From positions 1,201,479-1,265,478 of the forward strand of contig CAYUQJ010000001.1 of the NCBI GenBank assembly GCA_964446955.1: a stretch of 64,000 nucleotides of DNA. The letters run 5' to 3'. The notes beneath the pieces were generated by a model. The model saw only the letters and a list, made by a program, of their open reading frames with translations, did no database searches and was not told the DNA's origin. The stretch's first letter is position 1; the number at the start of each line of letters is the position of its first letter. Positions 1 through 9,604 of the stretch are shown in pieces. This stretch comes from Leptolinea sp964446955 (GTDB lineage: Bacteria > Chloroflexota > Anaerolineae > Anaerolineales > Anaerolineaceae). Both the position numbers and the translations under genes were made by a program.

Positions 1-847
1 CCTGGTCACTGGAAAGCACAAAATTGACAACGACCAGATTCCGTGCGCAATCAGAATACGTATCAAAGGAAAAACTATCCGAAAGCTCATTCCCTTTGAG
101 ATCGAGTAGTCGTATGGACAGCGATTTCTGAGTGCGTACGGGCCCATGCGGAAAGATCACCTCATAACCATTCGGGCCATACTGTGATGCCGTTCCGGTA
201 TAACCCATAAGGTTAACCGGGTTTCCTTTCACCTCGCCGGTAACAACCACCACAATATCCGATTGGGGAACCCCATTGGGACCGAAGACCTGTCCGGCTA
301 TCCCTCCCCAGTTACAGCCATCCTCCGGATGACCAAAGTTTTTGGTATTCTTGGGAGACCCGGATTGCATTGTGTACATCCAATCCCTGGGAGTGCTGGT
401 GATCGTAGGTGTCTCGGTTGCCGGTTCAGGTGTACTGGTCGGCGGGAAAGGTGTCTTTGATGGCACCAGTGTTTGAGTGACTGTCGGAGCAAGCGGGGTG
501 AAATAAAACGTGGCCTGTGTTAGAAAAGCCGCGGCTGTGGGATCCACCATATCGGGCTCATCAGTCTGCTGATAAATGGCAGACTGGGTGAAAAATGCCG
601 CCGCAGTGGCGTCCATCTGATTTGCTGATTCAGCGGGGGTGCCCGTCAGGCTTCCGTCGGGCTGTTCACCCGGCAGCGGCGGCACGTCAATACCGCAATC
701 ACCTGTCGGGTTTTCCGCGCACAATGTCGCCTGAACACACTCAACGCAGATGGTGGGAGTTGAAACAAATATCTCCGCCGGAGATGTGATCACACAGGCC
801 GATATGACGATGAACATCCCTGCCAGAACAAGGCTCTTCTTCAGCAT
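1..847 (-). CDS. Secreted lipoprotein, C-terminus beyond the window (partial)
   Basis: The frame is open from an ATG at 847 down to base 1 without a stop, giving at least 282 residues. An AAGGGG Shine-Dalgarno lies just upstream. The first 18 residues are a lipoprotein signal peptide: Lys-Lys, a hydrophobic stretch and a lipobox ending ISAC with Cys18. The mature part has a Cys-rich start, then two copies of a D-x-TAAAF-x-TQ motif at about 79-88 and 102-111. A Thr/Pro-rich linker (about 115-145) follows, and then a domain that looks like a carboxypeptidase-regulatory or beta-sandwich fold. I do not recognise a named family. It is probably anchored on the outer face of the membrane. It is transcribed away from the plus-strand gene that follows. 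Confidence 0.8.
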   Translation of the reverse strand, partial: MLKKSLVLAGMFIVISACVITSPAEIFVSTPTICVECVQATLCAENPTGDCGIDVPPLPGEQPDGSLTGTPAESANQMDATAAAFFTQSAIYQQTDEPDMVDPTAAAFLTQATFYFTPLAPTVTQTLVPSKTPFPPTSTPEPATETPTITSTPRDWMYTMQSGSPKNTKNFGHPEDGCNWGGIAGQVFGPNGVPQSDIVVVVTGEVKGNPVNLMGYTGTASQYGPNGYEVIFPHGPVRTQKSLSIRLLDLKGNELSDSFSFDTYSDCARNLVVVNFVLSSDQ

Positions 848-937
848 ACAATACCCCTTGATATGGAGATCATTATGAAAAGGATTTTACCCTGAAAAGG
901 GATCTTGCATGTAACCCTGACAGCCGTAAACAGAGAA

Positions 938-968
938 TTGGTTTTAAGCAATTCGGCTACTGTATAAT
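938..968 (+). promoter_or_regulatory. Possible sigma-70 promoter for the GT-C-like gene
   Basis: A perfect TATAAT sits at 963-968, with TTGGTT at 938-943 as a weak -35 and a long 19-base spacer. Transcription would start near 975. This argues for the ATG at 1032 as the start of the next gene and against the TTG at 984. Confidence 0.4.
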
Positions 969-1031
969 TCTTTTAGCATCCTTTTGACCAGAAAAAACAA
1001 TTATCATTCAGTTTTCTTTGAGATATACACT

Positions 1032-2645
1032 ATGACGTCCTTCGGGAAGAAAGAATCCTCCATTTCAGACATTTCAAATCTGCTCATAATCCTTGCAATT
1101 ACAATGCTGGGAACATTCCTTCGTTGGCAATATCTGGGCAAGGGTGATTTCATCCTGAATGATGGTGGGATGTTCTACACCATGATTTTGGACCTGGAGA
1201 AAAACGGATTCGTTCTTCCGGAATTTACATCCTACAATATCAGTCAAATTCCTTATGCGTACCCGCCCCTTTCATTCTACTCAGGGGCTATTTTACATGA
1301 TGTCTTTAACATTGAACTGGTCACAATATTCCGGTATTACCCACTACTATTTAACATTCTATCCATTCCTGCTGTGTATTTTTTGGCAAAAGAATTAGAT
1401 AAAAATGATCGACGGGCTGTTCTGGCAACCGGGTTCTATGCCATACTTTTTCCCGGTTTTGAATGGTTAATTTCAGGCGGAGGACTAACCCGCTCTCCGG
1501 CTCACCTGTATTTCATCATCTCAATGGGATTGTATCTTTCCTTTCTCCGAACACGTAGAGGGTGGAGCTTGATCACGGCCATAATTGTGGCCGCATTGAT
1601 GACCTTGCATCATATAGAGTACTGCTGGGTGTTGGGTCTATCGATTATCCTGTTCTCTTTATTCAGAGCAAAAATCTCGGAAGTTTTACCTTTTGGGGGA
1701 ATGTTTGCACTGGGTGTCGCTGTCTTGACTGCTCCATATTGGATAACCATTCTTCGCTATCACGGCCCCAATCCATTCCTTTCAGCCTTTGCAGCCGGTG
1801 AGTTTAACCCATTTGTCTCAATATGGCGATTGATACTCTTGATCTTTACAAGGGAACCGATGATTACCTTTATCAATGTCCTCGCCATTATTGGATTATG
1901 GTACACCATCGCTTCCAGAAAATATCAACTACCCGCTTGGTTGCTGCTCATTATTTTTTTCGACCCGCGTAGCGCGGATCGGATTTCCATTTTCCCGGTT
2001 GTGTTACTGGCCGCAATGGCTGTAGATCAGGTTCTTCTACCAGCTCTTACACCGGAAAGTCTGCGAAACACGAACTCCACTTTGAATAACGAAGAAAAAA
2101 AGAACAATTGGGGAGGACAAAAATTTCTCCTTCCCCTTATTTTCACTTTGTTTTGTGTACTATATCCGTTCATGCTCGCTTATCTCCAAACATTTACTCC
2201 CGGTTCGTCCCTAACGATGCTGACTGCACCGCAGAGAGAAGCCATGGAATGGATAATAGATAACACACCAGATAAGAGCATTTTTATTGTCATGTCGCCT
2301 GATACAACCTGGAGCAGCGATAAGGTATCAGAATGGTTTCCTGCCCTGACAGGCAGGAAAAATCTGTTGACAGTACAGGGAGCGGAATGGCTTCCGAACT
2401 CATCATATTTGAAAATCCAGGATTGGACGGCTGAAGCAAAAAAAAGCTATTACAAGAATGAAGATTGCCTGGAGAAATGGAGAGATAAGTACTCGTTAGA
2501 TTTTGACTACATTTTTATTCCAAAACAATCGGATGAAAAACCATTTCCATCTTCATATCTCATTTTAGAAAATTCCTTTTCGAGATCAACGGCTCTAATA
2601 AAGAGATTTGAGAATGATGGCGCGATTGTTTATATGCGCCGATAG
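1032..2645 (+). CDS. GT-C-like polytopic membrane glycosyltransferase
   Basis: A 537-residue membrane protein. It has an N-terminal membrane helix followed by a luminal loop with acidic residues (KGDFILNDGGMFY), then about ten hydrophobic segments, and a soluble C-terminal third of about 160 residues. This is the architecture of GT-C enzymes that take a sugar from a polyprenyl-phosphate donor. The assignment to a specific family is inference. The frame extends to a TTG at 984, but the predicted transcription start near 975 leaves almost no leader for it, so I prefer the ATG at 1032. It is followed after 117 bases by a second GT-C gene and faces the polysaccharide operon, so a role in surface glycan building is likely. 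Confidence 0.65.
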   Translation: MTSFGKKESSISDISNLLIILAITMLGTFLRWQYLGKGDFILNDGGMFYTMILDLEKNGFVLPEFTSYNISQIPYAYPPLSFYSGAILHDVFNIELVTIFRYYPLLFNILSIPAVYFLAKELDKNDRRAVLATGFYAILFPGFEWLISGGGLTRSPAHLYFIISMGLYLSFLRTRRGWSLITAIIVAALMTLHHIEYCWVLGLSIILFSLFRAKISEVLPFGGMFALGVAVLTAPYWITILRYHGPNPFLSAFAAGEFNPFVSIWRLILLIFTREPMITFINVLAIIGLWYTIASRKYQLPAWLLLIIFFDPRSADRISIFPVVLLAAMAVDQVLLPALTPESLRNTNSTLNNEEKKNNWGGQKFLLPLIFTLFCVLYPFMLAYLQTFTPGSSLTMLTAPQREAMEWIIDNTPDKSIFIVMSPDTTWSSDKVSEWFPALTGRKNLLTVQGAEWLPNSSYLKIQDWTAEAKKSYYKNEDCLEKWRDKYSLDFDYIFIPKQSDEKPFPSSYLILENSFSRSTALIKRFENDGAIVYMRR

Positions 2646-2762
2646 TTGAATAGGTCAAATCATTCCAGAGAAAGATTCTTTAGCCTGTTCGTTCCATTGA
2701 GAAAAAATGATAAATTCAAATAATGGTTCCAACTTCAAGCAATCAAGTCGCATTTAAGCCTT

Positions 2763-3932
2763 ATGAAATTTAAAACAAAGACTTTAAAACAGATCATTCT
2801 TTCAGGTTTATTGCTGGTTTCATTATTCATTAATAGCGTTTTCCTCTTCAATGGTTTGGATAGTCTGCATGACTTTGGTTCTTTTTTTGCGTCAGGGCAA
2901 CTAGCCAGTAACAGGCAGAATCCATATTCTATTGAATCACCGCTTATCTTTCTGGTGCAATTTCCCAAGATCAATCTGGAGGGATTTGCCCCCAATCTAA
3001 ATCCGCCCATTTCGGTACTTCTCTTTGAACAAATGGCAAGTTTGGAACCCTTTCAGGCGATAAACATCTGGCGGATTATTTCGTTAATCCTTTTTTTTGT
3101 GGCGATCATAGTCCTTCAAAGGGCCTACCCTGTTTTTGGTTTTGACGGCTTTCTGCGGATCATTTGGTCTTGTAACCTGGCTGGTGTCTGGCACGCCATT
3201 CAACTTGGGCAGCTATACACCGCCATGCTGTTGTTATCAGTCCTGGTTTATTATTTCCTAGAACGCCGCAGGATGATACTTGCCGGGATTTTTCTGGGAA
3301 TACTAATTTCGATTAAGCCCAATTTCATCATATGGGCTATTTTATTATTGGCAGGAAGTCAGCTCGCTGTGTTTGTTACCGCAGCTATTTGTTTCATTGT
3401 AATCAGTATGATCCCTGTATTTGTTTACGGCATAAATATCTATACGCAATGGCTTGAGGCGAGTGCGCTATATACCCCCGCCCTCTTATTATTTCCCGGC
3501 AACAATTCGTTTCAGGGATTAACTTCCAGGTTTGGGTTTCCTTCACTCGGAATATTGTTTGGGGTCGTTTTACTCATTCTGTTAATGTGGTATCTGCTAA
3601 AGAAAAGACCTGAACTCCCGATGATCAATGTGCTGGGTATTTTGGCTTCCCTGTTAGTCTCTCCCATAGCATGGACCGGTTACATGTTGGTTTTATTGCC
3701 ACATTTTTTCCTGACGAATCCCTGGAATCGCTACCTGAAAACAAGTGCATTAATATTTTCCATTCCAGTAATATTTCCCCTGGTTTTCTTTGAAAGCTAT
3801 GATGTAAATTTTGTCCTATTTGGCTGGTTTTATGGCTGGGGGCTGTTGACTTTACTGGGAAGTTTGTTTGCAGGTTCCAGTACCTGCGTTGATAAAACAG
3901 ATGACAATACCAATAGCATCCAAACAAATTGA
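2763..3932 (+). CDS. DUF2029 / GT87 family membrane glycosyltransferase
   Basis: 389 residues, almost wholly hydrophobic, with about ten membrane spans. The layout is typical of DUF2029 (GT87) mannosyl- or arabinosyltransferase-like proteins: a first helix, a loop with DFGSFFASGQLA carrying the conserved acidic residue, and an NPY (about residue 54) then LNPP (about residue 80) before the next spans. Members use polyprenyl-linked sugars on the outer face of the membrane. The donor here is unknown. Its last 103 bases overlap, tail to tail, the end of the O-antigen-ligase-like gene on the other strand. Both frames are intact, so the overlap looks genuine. Confidence 0.75.
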   Translation: MKFKTKTLKQIILSGLLLVSLFINSVFLFNGLDSLHDFGSFFASGQLASNRQNPYSIESPLIFLVQFPKINLEGFAPNLNPPISVLLFEQMASLEPFQAINIWRIISLILFFVAIIVLQRAYPVFGFDGFLRIIWSCNLAGVWHAIQLGQLYTAMLLLSVLVYYFLERRRMILAGIFLGILISIKPNFIIWAILLLAGSQLAVFVTAAICFIVISMIPVFVYGINIYTQWLEASALYTPALLLFPGNNSFQGLTSRFGFPSLGILFGVVLLILLMWYLLKKRPELPMINVLGILASLLVSPIAWTGYMLVLLPHFFLTNPWNRYLKTSALIFSIPVIFPLVFFESYDVNFVLFGWFYGWGLLTLLGSLFAGSSTCVDKTDDNTNSIQTN

Positions 3933-5140
3933 TCGACTTCAAAGAAAAAACTATAAGAGATGTTTGCCCAGAATACATAGACAAACAAAAGCGGGGGTAA
4001 AACAGAAATCAAATCACGGTTCGACCACAGGGCCCGGAAACTTTTTGTCCCGGTAATTACAAAAAATACCAGAAACAGGAAAAATCCAATGATTCCCGTA
4101 TTAAGGAGGATATCCAGGTATCCGTTATCCCCAAAATAGATCATGTATCCCCATCCGTGTCTTTCTGTTAAAGCTATTCTGAATGACTCCTGGTTCCAGA
4201 GCGCGCCGAATCCATAACCAAGGAATGGTCTCTCCATCCATACCCTGGAAATCAAATCAGCCCATAATGGGGTACGCCCCGTCATGGTCGTGTTTCTTCC
4301 CAAAAGGCCAAAAACAAATTCCAGGTTAAAGAGAGCAATAATCAATCCCCCACCGAAAAGTACCAATAACCAGGCATAATGCCTTTTTGATAATTGCTCC
4401 TGGTATTTTAACCAAATAAATAAAAGCGCCAATAAACCGTTAAGAATAATAAATACCAAAACACCAGTAGCTGACCTGCTTCCCCAGACAAGAATCGCAG
4501 AAATCAGGAAGAAAGCCAGCCATAGAAATGCCAACCATTTCTTGTGGAAATCCAACGCTAGCTTAAGAAGAAAAAGAGAGCTGAATAACGCCATTAGACT
4601 TCCAAAATGATTGCGATGCCAGAAAATCCCCCGCCAGGCTCCCAGGAAAACACGATTGTTCAATTTTGCCAGATTCGGGTCAAACATGATCAAGAGACTA
4701 CTGGTAACCACCGAAAACAAAGCATAGATCAATAGAATAGTAAGGGTATTTTTAAGTTTGAATCGAACTGCTATATAAATAGCAAAGATTGTGGCAAAAA
4801 CCATCTGGATCAACTCGTAGATGGTTGCGAGTTGATATGTACTCCATATGATGGTAAAAAAACAAAAACCAATAAAGGGAGCCAGATCCTTCATTTTTCG
4901 CAGGGTATATTTGATTTCACCACCAAGGGATAACGCTCTAATTTGAAGTATAAGAAGGGGGAGTAAGCAAAGACTGACTCCGGCAAAAAGCCAGGGTGCT
5001 TCTGTCTTATCCGAAAAATCGGGAAACTGCCAGATGAAGGCAAAAGCTGTAATGTTTGTAAATAGGTAGGTGAAGAAGATTATGAAGTAATCAAATAAGG
5101 ATGTTATTTTTTTCAAAAAACCTTCAAGGTTGTTTTTCAT
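3830..5140 (-). CDS. O-antigen ligase-like (Wzy_C) membrane protein
   Basis: 436 residues with about 10-12 membrane segments and a large periplasmic-type loop in the second half, the usual plan of the Wzy/WaaL O-antigen polymerase and ligase superfamily. The central region with WHRNHFGS and GSRSATG matches the Wzy_C pattern of a conserved Arg or His near helix ends. Members join or polymerise lipid-linked glycans outside the membrane. It lies seven bases downstream of the WcaJ-like gene, at the distal end of the operon. Because the cluster also has an ABC exporter, a ligase role (attaching the exported glycan) fits at least as well as polymerisation. The 3' end overlaps the convergent GT87 gene. 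Confidence 0.75.
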   Translation of the reverse strand: MKNNLEGFLKKITSLFDYFIIFFTYLFTNITAFAFIWQFPDFSDKTEAPWLFAGVSLCLLPLLILQIRALSLGGEIKYTLRKMKDLAPFIGFCFFTIIWSTYQLATIYELIQMVFATIFAIYIAVRFKLKNTLTILLIYALFSVVTSSLLIMFDPNLAKLNNRVFLGAWRGIFWHRNHFGSLMALFSSLFLLKLALDFHKKWLAFLWLAFFLISAILVWGSRSATGVLVFIILNGLLALLFIWLKYQEQLSKRHYAWLLVLFGGGLIIALFNLEFVFGLLGRNTTMTGRTPLWADLISRVWMERPFLGYGFGALWNQESFRIALTERHGWGYMIYFGDNGYLDILLNTGIIGFFLFLVFFVITGTKSFRALWSNRDLISVLPPLLFVYVFWANISYSFFFEVDQFVWMLLVLSSVLSTQVLEPANKLPSKVNSPQP

Positions 5141-5146
5141 GCGTCC

Positions 5147-6550
5147 TTAATATGACCCCTTTCCTACAAGCACCACCCAGACAGTCCGGACAAGGATCTG
5201 GATATCAAGCCAGATGGAGTAATTCTGGATGTAATAAAGATCATCTTCTGTGTGCAGGTGCATGGGCTTATCACTGCGTCCGGTGATCTGCCACCAACCG
5301 GTCAAGCCGGGTGGCACGGCGAATCGCTTGCGTTGCCAGGGCTGGTATTTTTCCACCAGCCAGGGCATTTCCGGCCGCGGCCCGACCAGGCTCATACTGC
5401 CGGCCAGAATATTGAAGATCTGCGGCAGCTCGTCCAGGCTGAATCGCCGCAGGAAACGGCCGACTCGTGTCACCCGGGGATCATTACGGGTCTTGTGGAC
5501 CAGGTTACCATCATTATCAGTATGCTCTACAGTGTCGCGCAATTCTTCGGCATTCTTGACCATGGTGCGGAATTTAAGCATATCAAACGGACGGGCATTC
5601 TCTCCCAGTCTTTTCTGTTTGAATAAAACGGGAAACCCGTCATCCAACAGGATTGCAACGGAAATCAAGACCATCACCGGTAAGGCCAGTACCATCCCAA
5701 CACAACAGATGATGAAATCAAATATCCTTTTCACCAGCCGCTGGTAATCATCGATCGCTGAAGCCCTCAAATCGATCATCGGGATATCAGCAAAGCTCTC
5801 AATGGTTGTTTTATAGAGCGCCAGATCAAAAAAGCCCAGAGCCACCCATATCTGCACCGGGGCTTCATCCAGGCTTTGGACAATGGGACCCATATCTGTA
5901 TAGGCGGAATAAGGCAACGCGATAATCACATCACTGATCTGGAACTGCCTGACGATATCAAAGATATCCTTTTTGCCGCCCAGCATTTTCCCCTGTACGT
6001 CCAAACCATCATCCACAAAACCCACAAACGCAAGGTTCGGCGAGTTGGCAGCCGATAACTGGTTTTGAACACGCTGCCCTAATGTGCCGGCGCCGACGAT
6101 CAGCACCCGGCGTTGTTGCGTCATGGGGACTTTCTGTGTGCGGAAATAGATGCGCGCGATCAAGCGCCAGAGAATGATAAGGAAATACGTAAGGACAACA
6201 AAGATAAGGAATAACGCGCGGGAGACATCACGGAATGAAAAGTAAAGGATACCCGCGGAAGATATGGAGGCAATGATTGTGGCAATCGATATGCCGGCCA
6301 TCTCATCGACAACCCGCAGGAAGCGCTTGCCATCATAAATGGAAAAGGAAATGAAGATCAGAACCCAGAGGATGGGGAATATGATGTAGAGGGGAGCCGG
6401 TGTAGCGATAGAGCTTTCAACGGGATCGAAGTACGAAAATTGGTTTAACCAAACGCGGATGATGGCGGATATTTTTAGGCATATCGCAACAATTATGCCA
6501 TCCAGTAGCATGGAAAGAAGTGCAAAATTGAGGGAAAAACGTCGTAGCAT
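5147..6550 (-). CDS. Undecaprenyl-phosphate sugar phosphotransferase (WcaJ/WbaP-type PHPT)
   Basis: 467 residues. The N-terminal third has four or five membrane helices. A Rossmann-like domain follows (RVLIVGAGTLGQ, about 147-158). The C-terminal catalytic domain shows the family signatures KRIFDFIICC, FKQKRLGENARPFDMLKFRTM, RRFSLDELPQIFNIL and LVGPRPE near 400. Family members transfer a sugar-1-phosphate from a nucleotide sugar to undecaprenyl phosphate, the committing step of exopolysaccharide or O-antigen synthesis. Full length matches the exopolysaccharide polyprenyl glycosylphosphotransferase family. It is more GC-rich than the glycosyltransferase genes just upstream in the operon, suggesting a conserved backbone gene beside exchanged ones. 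The sugar specificity cannot be read from the sequence. Confidence 0.93.
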   Translation of the reverse strand: MLRRFSLNFALLSMLLDGIIVAICLKISAIIRVWLNQFSYFDPVESSIATPAPLYIIFPILWVLIFISFSIYDGKRFLRVVDEMAGISIATIIASISSAGILYFSFRDVSRALFLIFVVLTYFLIILWRLIARIYFRTQKVPMTQQRRVLIVGAGTLGQRVQNQLSAANSPNLAFVGFVDDGLDVQGKMLGGKKDIFDIVRQFQISDVIIALPYSAYTDMGPIVQSLDEAPVQIWVALGFFDLALYKTTIESFADIPMIDLRASAIDDYQRLVKRIFDFIICCVGMVLALPVMVLISVAILLDDGFPVLFKQKRLGENARPFDMLKFRTMVKNAEELRDTVEHTDNDGNLVHKTRNDPRVTRVGRFLRRFSLDELPQIFNILAGSMSLVGPRPEMPWLVEKYQPWQRKRFAVPPGLTGWWQITGRSDKPMHLHTEDDLYYIQNYSIWLDIQILVRTVWVVLVGKGSY

Positions 6551-6601
6551 GCCTGGCTGCCTAATTATTCGGATATTTTACATGGTAGGGGAAAAAACAT
6601 G

Positions 6602-7402
6602 TTAATCATTGTTTGATTCATACACAGAAGACGTATATGGCAACGGTATCCTTAATATATGATGTTTAATAATACGCCAAAAGAATAGAGGGTTGCCAAT
6701 CAGATACCTTTTCCATAAACGACCTGGTTCAATAATGAGACGGCCTAACCATTCTAAACCATGATCTGTCATCCATTTGGGAGCACGCTTGATGGATTCT
6801 GATGCATAATCAAAATACGCGCCAACTGGGAATATTACCTTCACATTCAAATCTGAAAAATTCTCAGAAATCCATTTCTCTTGAAGTGGCATACCAAAAC
6901 CGACAAGCAATATATCCGGTACATTGGTATTTATTTCTTCAATAACATCTTTATTTTCAAGGCTTTCATGCGATTTATCAAAAAAACCATGGTTTGTTCC
7001 AACTATTTTTATTCCCGGGTATTTCTTTCTAAAAATATCTGCTACCTTTTCAATATTTTTCTGCTGTGTACCTAAAAAGAATAAAGAGAATCCATTATTT
7101 ACGCATGTAATGGCTAATTGGTCAAACCAGTCTGGCGGTGTATAACGGAATAATGAGACATCGCGAATCAATTGAGTTGCCAGCTTTATTCCATATCCAT
7201 CACAAAAGACAATATCCGAATGGTTCAAGAAACTTCGGAAATTTTCATTGGAATATGCCAGATTAGCAGCATGAATATTTATATTTGAAATGATGTTTTT
7301 TTTTCTTGATTGAATACTACTTGTCACAAATTTAATCAAATCCGGAAGAGGGATAATAGAGACTTTTATTCCAAGAATTGACGTATTTTTTGGCTCAATC
7401 AT
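6602..7402 (-). CDS. WecG/TagA/CpsF family glycosyltransferase
   Basis: 266 residues, the usual length for GT26. Family marks are ISNINIHAANLA near 40, the acidic CDGYGI (about residue 70), VGFGMPLQEKW (about 168), and the tail GLEWLGRLIIEP (about 215) leading to LWKRYL. Known members add N-acetylmannosaminuronic acid (WecG) or ManNAc (TagA) to undecaprenyl-PP-GlcNAc as the second sugar of a repeat or linkage unit, on the cytoplasmic side of the membrane. The substrate here is not known. It sits nine bases after a GT4 gene in the same operon. Confidence 0.9.
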   Translation of the reverse strand: MIEPKNTSILGIKVSIIPLPDLIKFVTSSIQSRKKNIISNINIHAANLAYSNENFRSFLNHSDIVFCDGYGIKLATQLIRDVSLFRYTPPDWFDQLAITCVNNGFSLFFLGTQQKNIEKVADIFRKKYPGIKIVGTNHGFFDKSHESLENKDVIEEINTNVPDILLVGFGMPLQEKWISENFSDLNVKVIFPVGAYFDYASESIKRAPKWMTDHGLEWLGRLIIEPGRLWKRYLIGNPLFFWRIIKHHILRIPLPYTSSVYESNND

Positions 7403-7410
7403 AAGAATAA

Positions 7411-8622
7411 CTAATACAATTTTTGGTAGTTTTTGGCAAAGCGGTCTATTGTATATTTTTTTGCTTCTTCAAAACAATTGACTTGCATCTTATCGATTAA
7501 GCTTTTTTTCCTATGAAAAACTTTTACAGCTTGCATCAAGTTTTCTTTTGACCCAGGTTCCACAAGAAAACCGGTTTCACCCTCTTTGACAATTTCAGGG
7601 AAAGCCCCCAGATTGCTGGCAATCACAGGAATCCCATATGAATAGGCTTCAGCAATAACTATACCAAATGTCTCAGCAACAAGAGAAGGAGCAACAAGTA
7701 CCTGAGTTTTTAAGAAAACTTCTTTTTTTTTCTCAAAATTTATAAGTCCTAAAAATTGGAGATTTTTTTCATCGCAATACTTCTCTCGCAGTATTGTTTC
7801 CAATTTTCCTGCCCCCGCAACCCGTAAGACTATATCCAAACCTTCGTTTCGCAGTTGCTTAATTGCCTCACAAAGGATAATAACTCCCTTTTCTTCCTCC
7901 ATCCGTCCAATGTAAAGCAGATTAAGGGTGTCGTTGTTTTGAATAAACCTTGGTTTCTCCTCTTTGTTTCTCACCAGACCGCTTTCAGATTGTCCATGCG
8001 TATTCGGAATGATTTCTATTCTAGCTTTTGGAAAAAAGCCCATTTGTTGATGAAATGACATTGAAAAAGAACTCGGAGATGTAGCCACATTAACTTGCTC
8101 GGATAGATTCCGTCTAATTAACTGGTAAGGTTTCAAAAAGAAATGCTGTTCTTTAGCAAGCCTACCTACCCAACCCATGAATAGACCTTGAGGGCTTAGC
8201 AACTCAAAATCATGACATGTATGAATAATCTTTTTTACACCAGCAGTATTTGCAGCACTCCAGATTGAGGGAGATAGCCCCCTTAACTTATGAGAATGAA
8301 AGATATCAGGTTTCTCTTCTATACAAATGTCTCTCACAATTCTATAAATCAGAGGATTCCAAATATCAACAACCTGCCAGATTATTCGTCTTGTTACACT
8401 TTGCACATCCTTATCACCAATCCAATAGAGATTCATCGCTGGGATTTTAATTTTTTTGTAATTATTACCGAATTCATTTTTGATCTCCCTACCATTCCAG
8501 GTAGATATCAATACAACTTCAAAGCCTTGATGAATTAGTGATTGAATCAAATTATTAACAACTATTGTTGCTCCTCCTCCACGTTCTATCTCATTCAAAA
8601 AAGATGCTATTAGTATTTTCAT
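7411..8622 (-). CDS. Glycosyltransferase family 4
   Basis: 403 residues with a GT-B fold. The N-terminal domain starts MKILIASFLNEIERGGGAT, the glycine-rich acceptor loop. The C-terminal Rossmann domain contains LLYIGRMEEEKG (about 230) and the E-x7-E motif region, ETFGIVIAEAYSYGIPVIAS (about 330-350), which binds the nucleotide sugar. Such enzymes are retaining transferases of cell-surface glycans. Base composition is distinctly AT-rich compared with the flanking wcaJ-like and rfbAB genes, consistent with exchange of the specificity part of the cluster. It could alternatively act in glycoprotein decoration, but the operon context favours polysaccharide. Confidence 0.9.
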   Translation of the reverse strand: MKILIASFLNEIERGGGATIVVNNLIQSLIHQGFEVVLISTWNGREIKNEFGNNYKKIKIPAMNLYWIGDKDVQSVTRRIIWQVVDIWNPLIYRIVRDICIEEKPDIFHSHKLRGLSPSIWSAANTAGVKKIIHTCHDFELLSPQGLFMGWVGRLAKEQHFFLKPYQLIRRNLSEQVNVATSPSSFSMSFHQQMGFFPKARIEIIPNTHGQSESGLVRNKEEKPRFIQNNDTLNLLYIGRMEEEKGVIILCEAIKQLRNEGLDIVLRVAGAGKLETILREKYCDEKNLQFLGLINFEKKKEVFLKTQVLVAPSLVAETFGIVIAEAYSYGIPVIASNLGAFPEIVKEGETGFLVEPGSKENLMQAVKVFHRKKSLIDKMQVNCFEEAKKYTIDRFAKNYQKLY

Positions 8623-8656
8623 ATGTCTTCGTATCTATTTTCTGTGGAACTCATTA

Positions 8657-9601
8657 TTAATAGTAGCCCAAATCAGGTTTCTGATAAATCTTGTCACGTA
8701 TTTGAATTATTTTTTTTACTAATTTGGAAGGAGAAGATAATAAAATTCGGAATAGAAAAAACTTAATGTTTTTTCCTCTTTTGACTCCATATTCCCCAAT
8801 AATCGAATTTGCTAAATTAAACTGCCCTTCCCGAAGATAACAAAGGGCTAATCTTAAGTATTTGTTATAAAGTCCCTTATCTAAATAATTCTTATTGTTA
8901 AAAAATAGGTCTATATTTGACTGATAAGTTTTGGTTTTTATGTCCAATAACTCTTCTGCTGCTTTGACAAAATTCCTACTAATCTGTTTTTCACTAATTC
9001 GGTATATCCCTATTGGATTTTTCACAAAGTCGAATTGAATATCTTTCGCTAGTCGTAAAAGCAAGTCGTAATCCTGAACATTTCGCAGATTAGGATTAAA
9101 TAAAAATTCGTGAGAAATCAAAATTTCTCGTCTAATTATCACCGACAGCATAGGGATAAAATTCTGTTCAAATAATTCTGGAAGAATGTATCCTCGATGA
9201 GGTTTATATAAATCAAAATATGTTCTCTTATTTACCATACTCTTATGCATGAAGAAAACATTTCCAAAAACAACCCCTACTTCTGGATCCGAAAATAATG
9301 GGAGTTGACACTCAAGTTTATTTGACAACCATATATCATCCGCATCCAAAAAAGCAATAATCTCTCCTGTTGCATGCCTTATACCGTTGTTTCTTGCCGC
9401 TGATGCTCCTGAATTCTCCTGCTTTAGGTGTAGTATTTTACTTTCATAGGGTCCCAGGATTTCATCGAGATCATCTGTTGAACCATCGTCAACCACAATA
9501 ATTTCATTAACCGGAATACTCTGTGAAAGGACTGAATCTAAAGCTTCCCTGATGGTACAGGAACTCTGGTAAACAGGTATGATCACAGAAACCGAAAGCA
9601 T
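8657..9601 (-). CDS. Glycosyltransferase family 2
   Basis: 314 residues. The GT-A fold is clear: VSVIIPVYQSSCTIREALDS at the start, VDDGSTDD (about 37), then AFLDADDIW (about 87), the DxD metal and nucleotide-sugar site. The C-terminal half (about 200-314) is an all-alpha tail seen in many capsule and O-antigen GT2 enzymes. It is an inverting transferase on the cytoplasmic face. It lies directly behind another glycosyltransferase (three bases) and is the most AT-rich gene of the operon. Donor and acceptor are unknown. Confidence 0.9.
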   Translation of the reverse strand: MLSVSVIIPVYQSSCTIREALDSVLSQSIPVNEIIVVDDGSTDDLDEILGPYESKILHLKQENSGASAARNNGIRHATGEIIAFLDADDIWLSNKLECQLPLFSDPEVGVVFGNVFFMHKSMVNKRTYFDLYKPHRGYILPELFEQNFIPMLSVIIRREILISHEFLFNPNLRNVQDYDLLLRLAKDIQFDFVKNPIGIYRISEKQISRNFVKAAEELLDIKTKTYQSNIDLFFNNKNYLDKGLYNKYLRLALCYLREGQFNLANSIIGEYGVKRGKNIKFFLFRILLSSPSKLVKKIIQIRDKIYQKPDLGYY

Positions 9602-9604
9602 AAT

